From positions 214,870,011 to 214,934,010 of the forward strand of contig CM076189.1 in assembly GCA_038277395.1 (NCBI GenBank): a stretch of DNA of 64,000 nt, read 5' to 3'. A program made the position numbers and the translations under genes. Below the pieces are notes generated by a model. The model saw only the letters and a program-made list of their open reading frames with translations, was not told the DNA's origin and did no database searches. Shown in pieces: positions 20,960 through 33,043 of this stretch. Numbering within the stretch: the first letter of the stretch is position 1; each line of letters opens with the position of its first letter. Source of the stretch: Dryocosmus kuriphilus (taxonomy: Eukaryota > Arthropoda > Insecta > Hymenoptera > Cynipidae).

Positions 20960-23469
20960 ATGCCAAAAAAAAAAAATATAAAATTTCAAGACAGATGGTT
21001 ATCATTGACTGATCCTAATGGAACGATTGTATCAAAATGGGCGCAAAAACACTCGACTGATTCACATTCTTGTATCTGCTTGATTTGCCCGAATACATCG
21101 TTTAAGACTGAAAAAGGATTTGATAGACTGCAGCAACATGCAAAAACAAAGCAACATATCTTAAATTTATCGAAACTGAAACCAGAACAAATATTATTAA
21201 GAGCGTCTTCAATTCCATCCGGGTCGTCTACTGAAAGACCATCTCAAACATCTTCCTGTGAGTCAACAGTTCTTCAGTCGTCAAGGTCAACTGCAGTGCC
21301 TTCAACATCGTGTAACCAGATAAGAAGTAATATTACTGTTTATAATCCGAAAGCAGCTGCAGTAAAAGCAGAATTTCTTTGGTGCATGGAAACTGTTGTT
21401 AGTTGTAGCTCTATCGCATCATGTGCCGGAAAAAAACAACTTTTTCAAGTAATGTTTCCAAACGATTTCCCGGAGCAATTTTCTCTATCGCCTGGTAAAG
21501 CACAGTATCTAATTACAGAAGCTTTAGGGCCTTACTATCAGAAGCAAATGCTTGCTGATGTTCAGCATTGTGACGTGCTTTTTTCCCTACTTTTCGATGA
21601 CACGAGCAACGTGAAAAGCAAAAAAGAGCTGCAAATCCGAATTAGGTTTTGGTCTCGCAGTGAACAGAAGATAGTATGTAAGCATTTGGTAACCTACTTT
21701 TTGGGAAAAGCAACTGGTCGAATTTTATTTGATTCTTTGAAGAAGGCACTTGATTCAAACGGTTTGTCATTCAAACAAGTATTGGCCTTGGGATGTGATG
21801 GACCGAACGTTAACAAGACCGTTATCAGTTTATTTCAAGAGGAATTAAAAAGATTAAAATGCAAACCCTTAATTGATTTAGGAACTTGCGATATACACAT
21901 TGTTCACAATGGGTTTTTAAAAGGTTCTAACGAGTTGTCATTAGACCCGTCTGATTTCGTGCTTAAAATATATTATTATTTTCACCACAGAGAGATGCGC
22001 GATGTGAAAATTTTGAGTCAATTCAAGTAAAATTAGGGCTGCCCACTCACAAGTTTATCAAACATGCTAGCACAAGGTGGCTAACTGTAGGACCAGCTTC
22101 AGAGAGAACACTAGAACAATTGCCTGCGTTGGAGGAATACTTTTTAAGATATGTTCCAAAAAGCGAAGCCACAACGATACAAAAGAAGAATTATCTTGAA
22201 ATTAGAAGTTATTTAAAAGATGTACGTTTGAAAAGTACGTTGCAATTCGTCGTGTATGCTGCGAAAATGTTCACCACTGAATTTACTTTAATCATGCAAA
22301 AAGAAGAACCACTCATACATGTATTGTATGTGCAGTTGAAAAATCTTCTTACCATTCTTTTATCCAGTATCGTTAAGCAGTCAGTTTTAGATTCAAATCC
22401 ATTCAACGATCTACAAAACATTAATTTCTTGTTAGAAAACCGTGAAAACTTTGTAGATTTGCTTGAAATAAATGTTGGGCAAACAGCAAAAACAACTATT
22501 GAAAGTATGACAAAGAAAGAACAGTTAACTATTATGACTGAAATTAAACAATTTTACGTGACCGCGATTAAACACATTATTAAAAAAATTCCCTCGTTTG
22601 AAATTTTGAAGTATTTTCAGTGTCTCTCGCCTGAGAATATCAAAAAACCAGAAAGCGAATCTTATATCACAAAGATTGCAAGCTTATTGCCATTCCATGA
22701 TTTAGATGTTGATATTTTATCTTGTGAGTGGAAACTTCTACAATTTGATGAAGCGATCAGATTTACGCTAAACAAAGATGAAAGAATCGACTCTTATTGG
22801 AACCATGTATTTTTACTCCAGGGTCAGACACATACAAAGTATAGTGTGTTAAAAAAAGTTGTACAAAGTGCTCTTGCTCTCTCGCATGGTAATGCCGACG
22901 TAGAAAGAGGGTTTTCGAAATCCTCGCAAATTTTAACCGAAGATAAATCCAGTATGTCTGAAAGAACTCTGAATGCAAAGTTAGCGATTACCGATGCTTT
23001 GAAAAAATATGACAACATGGTGTACAAAGTTCCCATAGTACCTGAACTGCAGAATCTGGCACAGGGTGCTTACAGATCATATCAACTTTATTTAGAAGAT
23101 CAGAAAAGAATTGCGGAAGAAAATGCTTCACAAGCAGCTGCTGAACTAAAAAGGAAAGCTGATGAAAATATCCTGTTAAATAGTATAGATGAAGAAAAGA
23201 AAACTGTTGAAAAATTAGAAAAAGATTTAAAGTTTGCTATCAAATCTTACGAACAAGCAGAAAGCGATGCTGAGTCCATGCAAAAAGTGTTAAAAGATGC
23301 TACAAAGAAAGATATTACAGGTTCAGCGATGTCAGAAATAGTTAAAAGTTTAGAAAAATTACGAGAAAAGGAAAAAGTTAAAAGAAAGAGAGTAGATGAG
23401 TTAAAGTTAGACATAGGGTCAAGAAAGTCTAAAATGATAAATTCTGTGATAAAGAAAAGATGTCTTTAG
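20960..23469 (+). pseudogene. hAT transposase, one frameshift
   Basis: The gene is intronless. The first part (356 codons, ATG at 20960) has a C2H2/BED-like N-terminal finger (C40, C43, H60, H66), the first RNase H-like acidic cluster LFDDTSN (D213/D214), CDGPNVNKT (D280) and a CDIHIVHNGF block (C310, H313, H316). The reading frame then shifts near 21995-22025: the stop at 22028-22030 is bypassed in another frame that reads ...FESIQVKLG...HASTRWLTV, a normal hAT segment, and continues to 23469. The second part holds the hAT dimerisation motif ALSHGNADVERGFSKSS (about 22870-22930), then a Lys/Glu-rich coiled coil of about 120 residues. AATAAA is at 23625-23630. Everything apart from the single frameshift looks well preserved, so loss of activity, or an assembly error, is recent. 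Confidence 0.85.
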
Positions 23470-23624
23470 AGTTTGTTTTTCTTGGAATTTAATTTTAAGT
23501 TTCTGTAAGTCTATGGCGTTGAAGTCAGAAAAATTATATAATTAGAGAAATGTAAAAGATGATAAAATCACCTTTTATTTATAATAGAAGTTAAAAATAA
23601 TAGTTCGTTATGATTTTCGTACTT

Positions 23625-23630
23625 AATAAA
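23625..23630 (+). terminator. Candidate polyadenylation signal for hAT transposase
   Basis: AATAAA occurs about 155 bases after the transposase stop codon, followed by an A run. It is the first canonical hexamer downstream. Confidence 0.4.
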
Positions 23631-24115
23631 AAAAAAAAGACTGACATCTAATTAAGAAATATTTATACTTTAAAGATTTTAAGTAACATTGGGCAATGTA
23701 CAGATATTAGCGGATTCTATCATAGTCATAAGAATACGTGAATTTACACATAATTTATACCTACTTTTCTTCAATCAAAGTATAAAAAACTAAATAATAA
23801 TAAATAAATTACTATTTATTACTATTATTATTTTGACGGAATGTTCATCTCTTGAAGTTTGAAAAATATTTTTGCGTTTGTATTGCACTTACAAATATTC
23901 GTTGAATATTTATGTAAGCATTGTTCTCTTCAGAAAGTTTATAATAAAATAAGCATATTGCAGTATTAAATTGCCTTTTATTCTTTGTAAACACTTTTTT
24001 AATATCATTTCTTCGTAAAAAAAGTACCCTTTGAGCAAAAAAAAAGTACCCTATGAGTGAGAAAAAAAGTACCCTATGTACCCTATTTTTCATCCCATAG
24101 GGACTTTGAGGCCTG

Positions 24116-24776
24116 TAAATTGCAAAATGGCCACTACATATTGCTGTACATATAAAAACTTTTGTTTTCGGAGGTCGACCGTGGCCGGAAGTCCTAAAAA
24201 TTCAGATTTGCACCTGGAACTAAAAATTAAAAAGTTTCTGAATATTTATAAGATTGACCAGGGAAGTACCCAAGATTATAAAAAAATATTGATTTTTGTA
24301 AAAATGGTGAGCATTTGAATGTAAAGCACGATTTTCACGTGAAAAAACGACCTTAATTTGTTTAACAAATAAACTATTTTCAACCAATCTTAAAAATCGC
24401 GTGTAATTCTCTAGATAATTAAATAGTCTTTTATTTAAAATAAGATTCGTGTCAATCGGTTGAAAATCGGTTTCATCACATTTGAGCCTTCAAAAATAAT
24501 GTTATTTTTATGATTTATTTTCAGGCAGATAACAAAAAGTAAATTAAAATTTATAGAGTTTATTAACTAATATATTAACTTTATACAATTTTTTTTGTTA
24601 AGAAATAAAAAATGTCGACTGAGTATTGCCAAAAAAATTTTTTTTCGGAGGTCGTCCGCGGCAAGAAATTCTAAAAAGTGGGATGACTTTTTGAGGCACT
24701 TCTCGGCATCGCCCCCGCAAAAAACCTATTAGGTATCATTCTTGGAAACCTAAGGGACCTTTTTATGCAAAAAAAT
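24116..24776. other. Body of the 9.4 kb TIR element; internal duplication
   Basis: CTTTTGTTTTCGGAGGTCGACCGTGG (near 24158) and TTTTTTTTCGGAGGTCGTCCGCGG (near 24638) are diverged copies of one block, as are TTATTTTCAGGCAAATAA (18587) and TTATTTTCAGGCAGATAA (24517). The element therefore contains a ~500 bp direct duplication, which provides empty sites for the nested insertions. No gene is seen. Confidence 0.5.
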
Positions 24777-26083
24777 GATTTTTTACATTCTCATCAGAGA
24801 AGGTATTAGATTTATGCAAAATTTGACTTTCGCGGATTTCATAAAATCTCCACGTTTTAAGACCTCCTGAATCCGAAAAAATGGTTTTTACGACCGTGTC
24901 TCTCTGTCTGTTGGCGTTGTCGTCGTTGTCGTTGTCGTCGTCGTTGTCGTCGTTGTCGTCGTTGTCGTTGTCGTTGTCGTCTGTTCCCACGATAACTTTC
25001 GAAGGACTAATCGGATTGGATTGCGCTTTGGCACACTTCTTTAAGGTCCAAAAAGAAAGGACGAGTTCGTTAACCAGCGGTTTTTGACCAACGGTTATGG
25101 TTTTATCCATCAAAAACGGTTTTCACAAAATCAAAAAATCCATTTTCCGGCTAAAATATCAGAGATACAAAAAAAAAACGTAAGAAAGTAAAATTGTTCA
25201 TCTCAAAAAAATCTACAAATTTTGTCTTAACCGTTTTTTGATAAAATGAACGATTTTTGTTTTAATCAAGAAAACGCTATTAAAATTTAAAAACTGTGGT
25301 TTCCCGCCAAAATATTCAAGATACCAAAAAATGGTAAAGAACAAAGTTGTTCAATTTAAAAAGATCTACAAATTTTGTTTTAACCATTTTTTCATAAAAT
25401 GCACGGTTTTTGTTTTAATCGATAAAACGTTATTAAAAATTAAAGATTTCAAATTTTCCGCCAAACTATGGTAGATACGGAAAAATAATAATAAACAAAG
25501 TTGTTCGTCTCCAAATTGTCTACAAATTTGCTCTCTATCATTTTTTTTTGATCAGACGCGTAGTTTTTGAGTTATTCGTGAAATATGTTATGAAATATAA
25601 AGAAAACCACTTTTCAGCAAAACTGTGCAAGCTATGAGAAAATATTAACAAGCAGAATTGTTCACCTTGGAAATAGCTACAAAATTTATTCATAAGACTC
25701 ATCGCTTTACTTTTAAGAATCGAAATCCTGTATTGTAAAAATTTGGAAAATCAAAAAGAGCTTTGCCAATCTATAATGTGTTTTAAAGAAACGTAATTAT
25801 CGAGCGCGAAGCGCGAGTGTCATGATGAAAATGTATTCCTTAAGGGCGATAGAGCCTTAAGTAAAATAATTTCTTTTGTAATTTCTAATTTAAAGGTTTA
25901 TACGATCTATAAACACCGAGCGCGTAGCGCGAGGTGAATAATCTATCGAGCGCGAAGCGTGATGCCGTAAATAACGTATCGAGCGCGAAGCGCGAGTGCC
26001 AACAGACGCGCGCCCTAGGCGCGCTCATACTTCGCGCGAAGCGCGGCGCGCGATGAGAATGTGCCCGCGCAGCGGGCAGATTT
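24777..26083 (-). mobile_element. Element A family, copy B (most complete)
   Basis: It is in reverse orientation to the 10806-11907 copy. It starts with ACATTCTCATC...GAGAAGGTATTAG, followed by the CGTTGT-type microsatellite at 24897-24985, then five degenerate ~155 bp units (TCTACAAATTT words near 25208, 25366, 25518, 25675), then the GC-hairpin cluster at 25797-26080 (GAGCGCGAAGCGCGAG repeated, CGCGCCCTAGGCGCGC, CCCGCGCAGCGGGC). It is about 1.3 kb and sits inside the right half of the 9.4 kb TIR element. Confidence 0.8.
24897..24985. repeat. (GTTGTC/GTC)n microsatellite conserved within element A
   Basis: This is an irregular GTTGTCGTC-type run. Orthologous runs lie at 11737-11785 and 53262-53310 in the other copies, so the microsatellite is part of the element rather than a chance expansion. 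ORFs across it (Asp/Asn-rich or Ser/Leu-rich) are by-products. Confidence 0.9.
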
Positions 26084-26506
26084 TTGTAAATAAAATACAA
26101 AGGTGATATAACCCCTTAAGCCTAAAATTGAAAAACTAGTAGGGCCCTTTTTGAAAAAACCCATTTATTACTTTTTTTCTCTCTCTAATTTTCGAATATA
26201 TTTTCATAAAAACCAATAAAATGGGAAAATTTATTCGAATACTTTCTTTAATTTTGCGTTTTAAAATAATATTGAAATATCCAAAACAGACTTAAAAAGA
26301 AACCGAGATCTGGAAACTCTGTTCATTGAAAATTCGTTCAGGTTAAGCGTGGGTTACTTTAGGGGTCGTGCCCTACCTCTAAAAGTTTTTCAAAAATATG
26401 AAAAAATTAGTAAACTCTTTTTTTCACCAAATAATACAAAAGGAAGAGGTAAAATTTCTAAAAAGTAAAAAAGATTTTTTTTTTTTGGACCACCTTAATG
26501 TTTATT

Positions 26507-28200
26507 GAAACTGACTATTCTTAATTTCCAAGCACAATTCCAATTAATTATAATAGATAATAATTATAAAATAATTATATAGACTTATTTTGGAAGTAAA
26601 TTCAAATTATTTTAAAAAGTATACCAATTCATATGTACAGAAATCTTAAAATAATTATACAATCTTATATGTCCAAGATAAATTCCTAATTTTGAAACAC
26701 AAATTCTAAGTCGACTCTTTCTTCTTCTTTTCCAAGTTAACAAATATAAGAAATATTTGAATAAACCACATGATTTTTGCAGTAAAAATTACTGTCTTTA
26801 GGAAATATACAGAAATCTTTAAATTATTATAGAAATTTGTTAAACAGCCAGAACATAAATTGAAAATATCTTTCTTCTAAATCAGATAAAATACTTATAA
26901 CAAAATGAAAACACACAGTACTTAAAATCCTTTTAGCATATAATACTTGTATCTTTACGAAATGGTGAATGCACGTAAAAATTCGCCAAGTGGGAAAAAA
27001 TTGAAAAAAATTTCTAAGTGCACTAGCGACTTACGGTACAACTAAAGACAAATGTATTCAGAAATCCGCTAGTCATACTATTGCTTTTCACATCTCCATA
27101 AATTTTCTTATGTCGGGAGTAAATAACCGGCAAATGCCTACTTTTATGCAGATCATAACGTCTTATTTAAAGCCCGGCCTACACATTTAGAAAATGAATA
27201 CCTAATGCAATTGATCTCTAAGAAGAAAGTTGCCTTACGTGGAGGATTTCGGATGAAAAGAAGAATTGCATCGGGTTCGCGAAAGATCAGTCGACCGAGT
27301 TTCATGGAGACAACGCCTTCGATTTCGAACGAAACTGCAATGTTTATTTATGAGGTCTGGTCACGGGTGCACTAAAATTGCGATGGTCGTGACTATGTCA
27401 CTCGGATGTTTCAACATTTCTGAATCTGCCTCCGGACACTCGAAATGGATATCAAACGTGCTTCAACTGATTCGCGTCGTTGAATGTAAATTGGGAATAA
27501 TAACTCGAATGAAAAAAAATTGAGAGTGGTCCAGAATATCTGCTCTGACATAGTTACTTTGATATACCTATATATATTTCAAATTAAAATTGTTTTCAAC
27601 TTTGTAACGAATTATTCGATGAACGAGTGGAGTGACATTTGGTCGAAGCACTTGGTTATTCAGCCAAGCTAATCAAACTTTCATCGAAATATATCTGAAA
27701 CGAAACTGATTATGTTAGTATTTAGTATTAGTTCGAGAGTTGATAAAAATTAACTCCATCTTGTGCGACAGCCCCCATCCGAGTAAAACCAAATCAAGCG
27801 CTGCTTAACGTAGGTGATAGAATGAAAAGCCCTAAACAATTTCATTTTTTCAAGTGGACACAGATTTAAAATGTAAATGATCCTTTTGTTGATTGAAAAA
27901 TATGCTTGGCGATAATTTAAAACAACTTTACTAAAGCGAGGAGAATGTAGATGTAGATGAATATTTTACAAATGCAAATAGGAACATGGAGAACTGAGGC
28001 TGCAGAAAGTAATTGGAAACTTTAAATTGTCCCCTCAGTAGATTTAAATAACTATTTTCACATAAATGTTGTACAAAGGTTAAAAAAAGTATATAAGTTT
28101 GAGTTGAGGTGTAATATTATGAGGTGTAAATTCAAAAGTGCACAATTAAAAATTTTGACCGTGTTAAGGACAGGTGACACGCTAAAATATCTCTCAATTT
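26507..28200. other. Probably unique sequence, no gene assigned
   Basis: AT-rich to 27050, then a more balanced region with an 85-codon ORF at 27266-27523 (Arg-rich, no recognisable domain), which might be an exon but has no supporting motif. A 5S-like relic lies at 27766-27830. Nothing else can be supported. Confidence 0.35.
27766..27830 (-). pseudogene. 5S rRNA-like relic, third copy
   Basis: On the minus strand CACCTACGTTAAGCAGCGCT followed by TGATTTGGTTTTACTCGGAT matches the same internal 5S segment as 9089-9159 and extends into the same GGGGGCTGTCG tail. CTGTGTCCACTTG lies at its 5' side as in the other copies (TGTCCACTTGG), showing that the unit is a defined repeat family rather than random 5S pseudogenes. 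Confidence 0.6.
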
Positions 28201-28229
28201 TTTGTGTTTATTAATTTTTTTTTAACCTA

Positions 28230-29775
28230 AGAACTTTTTTTTGTAAGTAAAATATTGGACTGAAACTTTAGGGAATGCATCATAAGACGATAAATTACGT
28301 TTATGTACTTTATTTGAGTAGGAATTTTGAAAAAAAAATGTCGACGAAATTGAAACTGGAGGCGTCAAAAATGTACACTAAAGTACCATATTACCGACTT
28401 CGATTTTTAGAGTCAGCCAATTTTTTTGAACCTAAGAAAGCGTCAAAAATGCTTCCAGTTTTAATTTCGTCGAAAAAAACTTTTTTCAAGATTCCTACTC
28501 AAATAATGGGTAAAATTGCAGAATAGGGGCGTCACCTCTGTATTTTCTAAAAAAAAATTTTTTTCCTGCAACAAACTATTAGAATCTTTAATTGAGCTAT
28601 TAATGAAGTGATTTGACGAGAAAAAATTTAAAAATTATTATTATTTCACTTACTAGAAGGTGTCAAATATGGGTCCCTCACGGTGTGTGAATGATCGTAT
28701 TTACCTGATCGTTTAGATACTTTTAAAGTTCCGTACGGCCAGAAATACTGAAGATAATTAAAATTTAATCCTTTTTCAATTAATTAAAATATATTTACAA
28801 ATTTTTTATGCCGGCATTCGGTGTTATGACGAAAAGAAAAGGAGAGTTTCACACACATGAGCTGTCAAAATAGACGGGAGGACGCCATCTTGGCTACCGT
28901 CGGCAATCGAGATATGTATCGATATATATCAGAGTCGATAGTTGCGTTCATATATGTTGAAAAATTGTAAATATTATCCATTATTTTTATGACCAATCAA
29001 AGGGGTGCCCTTTTCAGGACCCAGAAAACATCCCCCCAAGAGACTTGGAAAGGGGGTAGGCGTTTTATCAACATTATTTTTGTGACCAATCAAATGGGTG
29101 CCCTTTTCAGAGCCCACAAAAAATCCCCCCAAGAAACTTGGAAAGGGGGTAGGGCTTTGATCTACATTATTTCTTTCCGCCCCCACGAGATTTCGTTAAC
29201 TTAAGTTTTTAAAAAGTTTTTTTTTGTAATAATTTTTAATGTATGTACGAAAAATAATAATTCAAATCGTGTATCGATACGAATCCATACGAATGATTGC
29301 CGACAGTAGCCAAGATGGCGTCCTCCAGTTTCATGTGACAGCTGATGTGTGTCAAACTCTCCTTTTCTTTTCGTCATAACACCGAACGCCGGCATAAAAA
29401 AATATGTAAATATATTTTAATTAATTGGAGAAAGATTAAATTTTAATTATCTACAGTATTTCTGGCCGTACGGAATTTTAATAGCATCTAAACGATCAGG
29501 TAAATACGATCATTCACATATACATACCGTGAGACATCCAGTAAGTAAAATAATAATAAATTTTAACTTTTTTCTCGTCAAATCACTTCATTAATAGTTC
29601 AATTAAAGATACTAATAGTTTGTTGACGGAAAAAATTTCTTTTTTTAGAAAATACAGAGGTGACGCCTCTATTCTGCAATTACACCAAATAATGTACATA
29701 AACGCAGTTTATCTCTCATGCATTTCCGAAAGTTTCAGTCCGATATTTTATTTACAAAAACAATTTCGTAGGTGC
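28230..29775. mobile_element. Foldback with ~400 bp arms and central tandem repeat
   Basis: The left arm (about 28230-28310 and 28525-28915) pairs with the right arm (about 29265-29665 and 29690-29775). Shared blocks are AAATACGATCATTCACA and its complement, TTCGTCATAACACCGAA and its complement, and AGCCAAGATGGCGTCCTCC (about 29309) against its complement at about 28880. The left arm has about 200 extra bases (about 28310-28520), including an AT-rich ORF of no evident meaning. No transposase is seen. Confidence 0.8.
28978..29165. repeat. Two ~97 bp tandem units in the foldback loop
   Basis: Units begin ATTATTTTTRTGACCAATCA and contain GGGTGCCCTTTTCAG and CTTGGAAAGGGGGTAGG. The same GGAAAAGGGGTAGG/ACATTATTTTTGTGA pattern appears duplicated in the loop of the 19345-20128 foldback. 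ORFs on both strands here mirror the repeat. Confidence 0.85.
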
Positions 29776-29861
29776 AAAAAAAAATTGATAAACCCACAAA
29801 ACTGAGGTCGGCAATATAGGTATTTTAGTGCACCCCATGCTTATAAATTGGATAATTTTAA

Positions 29862-31716
29862 GGCCATGTAAAAGGTGGGTCACGTGACCAAGCCAGTCCT
29901 GAGATCGATATTTTTTGCCACCTGTTTAATAATAAAACTTAAAATAATGCGGAAAAAATTTGGGAAAATATTAATAAATGTAAAAGAACAGTGTGTGGAA
30001 AAGCGTGAATTCGGGGAGCAATAAAAGTTTATTATAAAAAATAGTAAATGGCAACGGATGCACTTTGCACTAGGTACAAGTTCCTACTCTGTCGGTAAAG
30101 AAGTAATATCGCTGTTGATAAGTTATTATTGATTTTTTTAAAGGCTGCAGGTGGCGCCAGGGGTGCTTTTTTATTTGGGATCGAAATTGTCAGAAACACG
30201 GTAACAAGTCTGAAAGTTTCCATCACATTGTCGGAAATCAAAATTGGAATCGCATGTTGTGATTTGAATGAAACTTGGTTTTACAACGTTTTCGAGTTCA
30301 TCGAATCCGAGTATAATCTCAAAATTAAAAAGTTCAAACATGCGATCGGATTAGCATGAAACCCATGAAACTTACTTTCGCAAGGCTTTTGAGGTTACGA
30401 GATCCGAATCTAACCTCAAAGTAACATGTCAAACTAAATTGTAAAAAGATTTCTTTTCTGAGCTCATTTACCCGGCGTGAATTTCGAAAATGGCCAAATA
30501 TTGATTGCGTCGTCAGAATTACACAATTTTACTTTGGGGTTAGAATCTTTCTTTACAAAAATTAAGAATCCATTATTGTAAAATTAGCAATAAAGTTATT
30601 TAAGATTATTGGAGATAAAATTTTAAAAATTCTCGTAGGTAGAAACTGACCAAGGCACCATGGTACCAGGGCGGTGCGACAATACAATCAATGTGAACAA
30701 AAAATGTTCATCTTACCAACCTTTATGAAACTCCACACCTGGGAAAAATTTGTTCCGCCGACCCTGGATATAAAAATTTCAAAATTATTTCTCAACACAT
30801 CCACTATGTAGAAATTATTATCCTGATAACGTAGTTTGTTTACAATAAAGCAGTTGCACATAAGAACCTTAGTCATGTCGCTCATGTCTGTCATTTCATT
30901 GCTTCCGTTTCAAGATGTGCGGTCAGTAATGTAGGCAAACTTTTATATTTTTTTCTTACAATCTTTTTTACAATTATAAACATATTCAGGACCAGATAAA
31001 GCTGCCTTCTTCTTTTAGTATTTAATTTCCCAACTTTTGAACTCCACATCTCATTTTGTGCTTTATGCTATATGTGAATCAAACTCATGCACTGCATTAC
31101 CCAAATTACTCACGGCCAGCGGATAAGTTCTCCAAATGCTACGATAGGCGGCCGGGCTTGTTATACCAGCTGATAATTTTATAACCAAAGTTTCTTTCCT
31201 GCATTACAAGTGCAAATATTATTGCTTGTAATTTTTGCGTACAAAGTTCGTGATCAATGTTTGTGCTTTTCGTTCCAAGTTTCATGGATAATATTCTCAA
31301 AATTGCTCCATTCCAAAATTGAAAATCGCGTGCAGTGTCCTGCAATCACGTTCTACAACATGGTTGGTAATCGGTATTACTCCAAGTTTTTTATTTAAAA
31401 AAAACTTTCTAAAGTATTTAGGACGAGACGCTCCATTCTTAGTGCCTTGTATTTATTATGCCAATTTTTCAAAGAGATTGATTATTCCGTGCGGACATGA
31501 GTTGGGACAAAAGAAGACCTATAATACTTCCAGTTTTATTTTACTTCAAAAAATTTTGTTCAGAATTTCCAACGAAACAAAGTAGAGGCTGCAACGTTAT
31601 TGCCTCCTCTTTCAATTTCCAAACTTTCAGAGCGATACTTTATTTCGTTTGGACATGAGTTGGGACAAACGAAATTCAGGACTAGCTTGGTCACGTGACC
31701 CACTTTTTACATGGCC
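29862..31716. mobile_element. TTAA-flanked TIR element, ~1.86 kb
   Basis: The inverted ends read GGCCATGTAAAARGTGGGTC followed by ACGTGACCAAGCYAGTCCTG, about 45 bp, and TTAA stands immediately outside both ends (29858-29861 and 31717-31720). TTAA duplication is characteristic of piggyBac and Kolobok elements. The interior contains only short ORFs (the longest about 76-88 codons, no domain), so it is non-autonomous. The TIR includes the palindrome GGTCACGTGACC (E-box-like CACGTG). Confidence 0.7.
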
Positions 31717-31720
31717 TTAA

Positions 31721-33035
31721 GCTTTTCAGAATTTCAAAATTATCAAAATTATGACATGATCTAGCTAGAAAGAATTCGAAAAATTTTATAATAATAAATG
31801 TAGAAATGTATAGGTTTAGAAAGTATAAAGCTGAAGAGTAAAAAAGTTAAAAAAATTGTATTTAAAAAATGAACAGTCTTATCAAATTATCTTGAAGATT
31901 GTGCGGTTTTCATTTGTAACCTCATGAGTGATCAATTTGAACTCTCTGAATTTTTTAATATTCAGGACTGAAAAAATTCAATTGTACGAATTATAGAATC
32001 ATGAGAATATATGGAAATTTTCTAAATGAAATGTTTAAAATGGAATATTTTCAAATGAGAGATTAAAGGATGACGACGTTTATGTTTCAAAAATAGTAAA
32101 TTTCAAGCGTTTCGAATTGCGATATTTTCAGTTTATATACCAAGTTATTTTAAAATTTTTAAACTGAAACGGTAAAATCTGATGCTGAAAGAAAATGTGC
32201 ATTCAGAATTGGATATCATTTTTATTCAGAATCGTGTTAAATAATTTTGAATTAAAAACTTGTAAATTAAAATTGTAAAACTTTAATTTGGAAACGTTAA
32301 AATTTCTTATTGCAAACGAAAATATTTTTTCTGAAAATGTCAATTATTTCAAGTTCTTAGCCGGTAGAGAATTATTTTTTTTTTTGTTAGAAATCGTATC
32401 AGTTCTTGCCAAGAAGTTGAGAATTTTCAGTTCCAATAGTTGTCCAGCTTTCGATTGACTTCTTCCCGTATTTTAAAATATTTTGTGAAGATGGGCTAAC
32501 TTCGATATAGCATATATCCACAGCCTAGAAATAGATCAGAGAGGCAGAGTCGGGTAAGAAATATATTTTGTTGCAAAAAATAATTACCTTTGAAGGAAAA
32601 ACTTGATTTCCGGATAGATGATCGAGAGAAGTTCCTCTGATTAAAGCGTTTCTTAAGAAGATGAAATTAAAACACGTCGCTGACGTGATATCAGGGTCAG
32701 CAAATACTGCGGTTTATCCTAAACAGGCGAACACGCACAGTGAGGTAAAACTCGTCGTTACTCGTGTTTTACTCGCCTCAGTTCTTTTAAGTCGTTTCCA
32801 TCCATAATTGGTAACATTATGTCCAAATGACCTTCGTAACAATAATATCTCTTCAGAATTAATAAAAAAAAGTGCAGCAAGAAAACTCTTAATTTGCAGG
32901 TGACAATAAATTTGTCACAAGCTTATATCCCAAATGAAGCTCTTCACTTTTTGTGTTCTATCTCGATATTCTGGATAGAACTTCATTTCGACGAACAAAA
33001 AATGATAATTTATTAGATATATTACGTTAAAATAT
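31721..33035. other. AT-rich stretch without recognised feature
   Basis: No ORF above background and no long repeat is seen. Composition is somewhat more balanced around 32600-32850. Confidence 0.4.
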
Positions 33036-33043
33036 GAATTCTG

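Larger units (their letters stand above)
18683..24115 (+). mobile_element. hAT transposon, 5.4 kb
   Basis: The termini CAGGCCTCA (18683) and TGAGGCCTG (ending 24115) form short inverted repeats, and both ends carry several subterminal repeats of GGTCCCTA/GTACCCTAT type (18695-18785 and 24020-24085) as expected for hAT transposase binding. GTAAATT flanks both sides (18676-18682 and 24115-24121, overlapping the last element base), so the target duplication is 6-8 bp with an ambiguous edge. The related segment at 24500-24680 lacks the insertion. It encodes an hAT transposase with one frameshift. Between 18790 and 20950 there is no gene apart from the internal foldback. Confidence 0.85.
17129..26496. 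mobile_element. ~9.4 kb TIR element with exact 10 bp target duplication, nested content
   Basis: The ends are AGGGTGATCC (17129) and GGACCACCTT (to 26496). The inverted repeats extend about 270-400 bp; shared blocks are ACTTTTAGAGGTAG, GACCCCTAAAGTACCCCACA and GAGTTTCCAGATCTC on the left against their complements at 26290-26400, and TTAAGGGGTTATATCACCTT at about 17367 against its complement near 26103. AATGTTTATT flanks both sides (17119-17128 and 26497-26506). Inside are a CTATCCGG foldback, an hAT transposon and element A copy B. Removing these leaves only a few kb with no recognisable transposase, so the element itself appears non-autonomous. A 9-10 bp duplication is typical of Mutator-like elements, but the superfamily is not proven. 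Confidence 0.8.
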
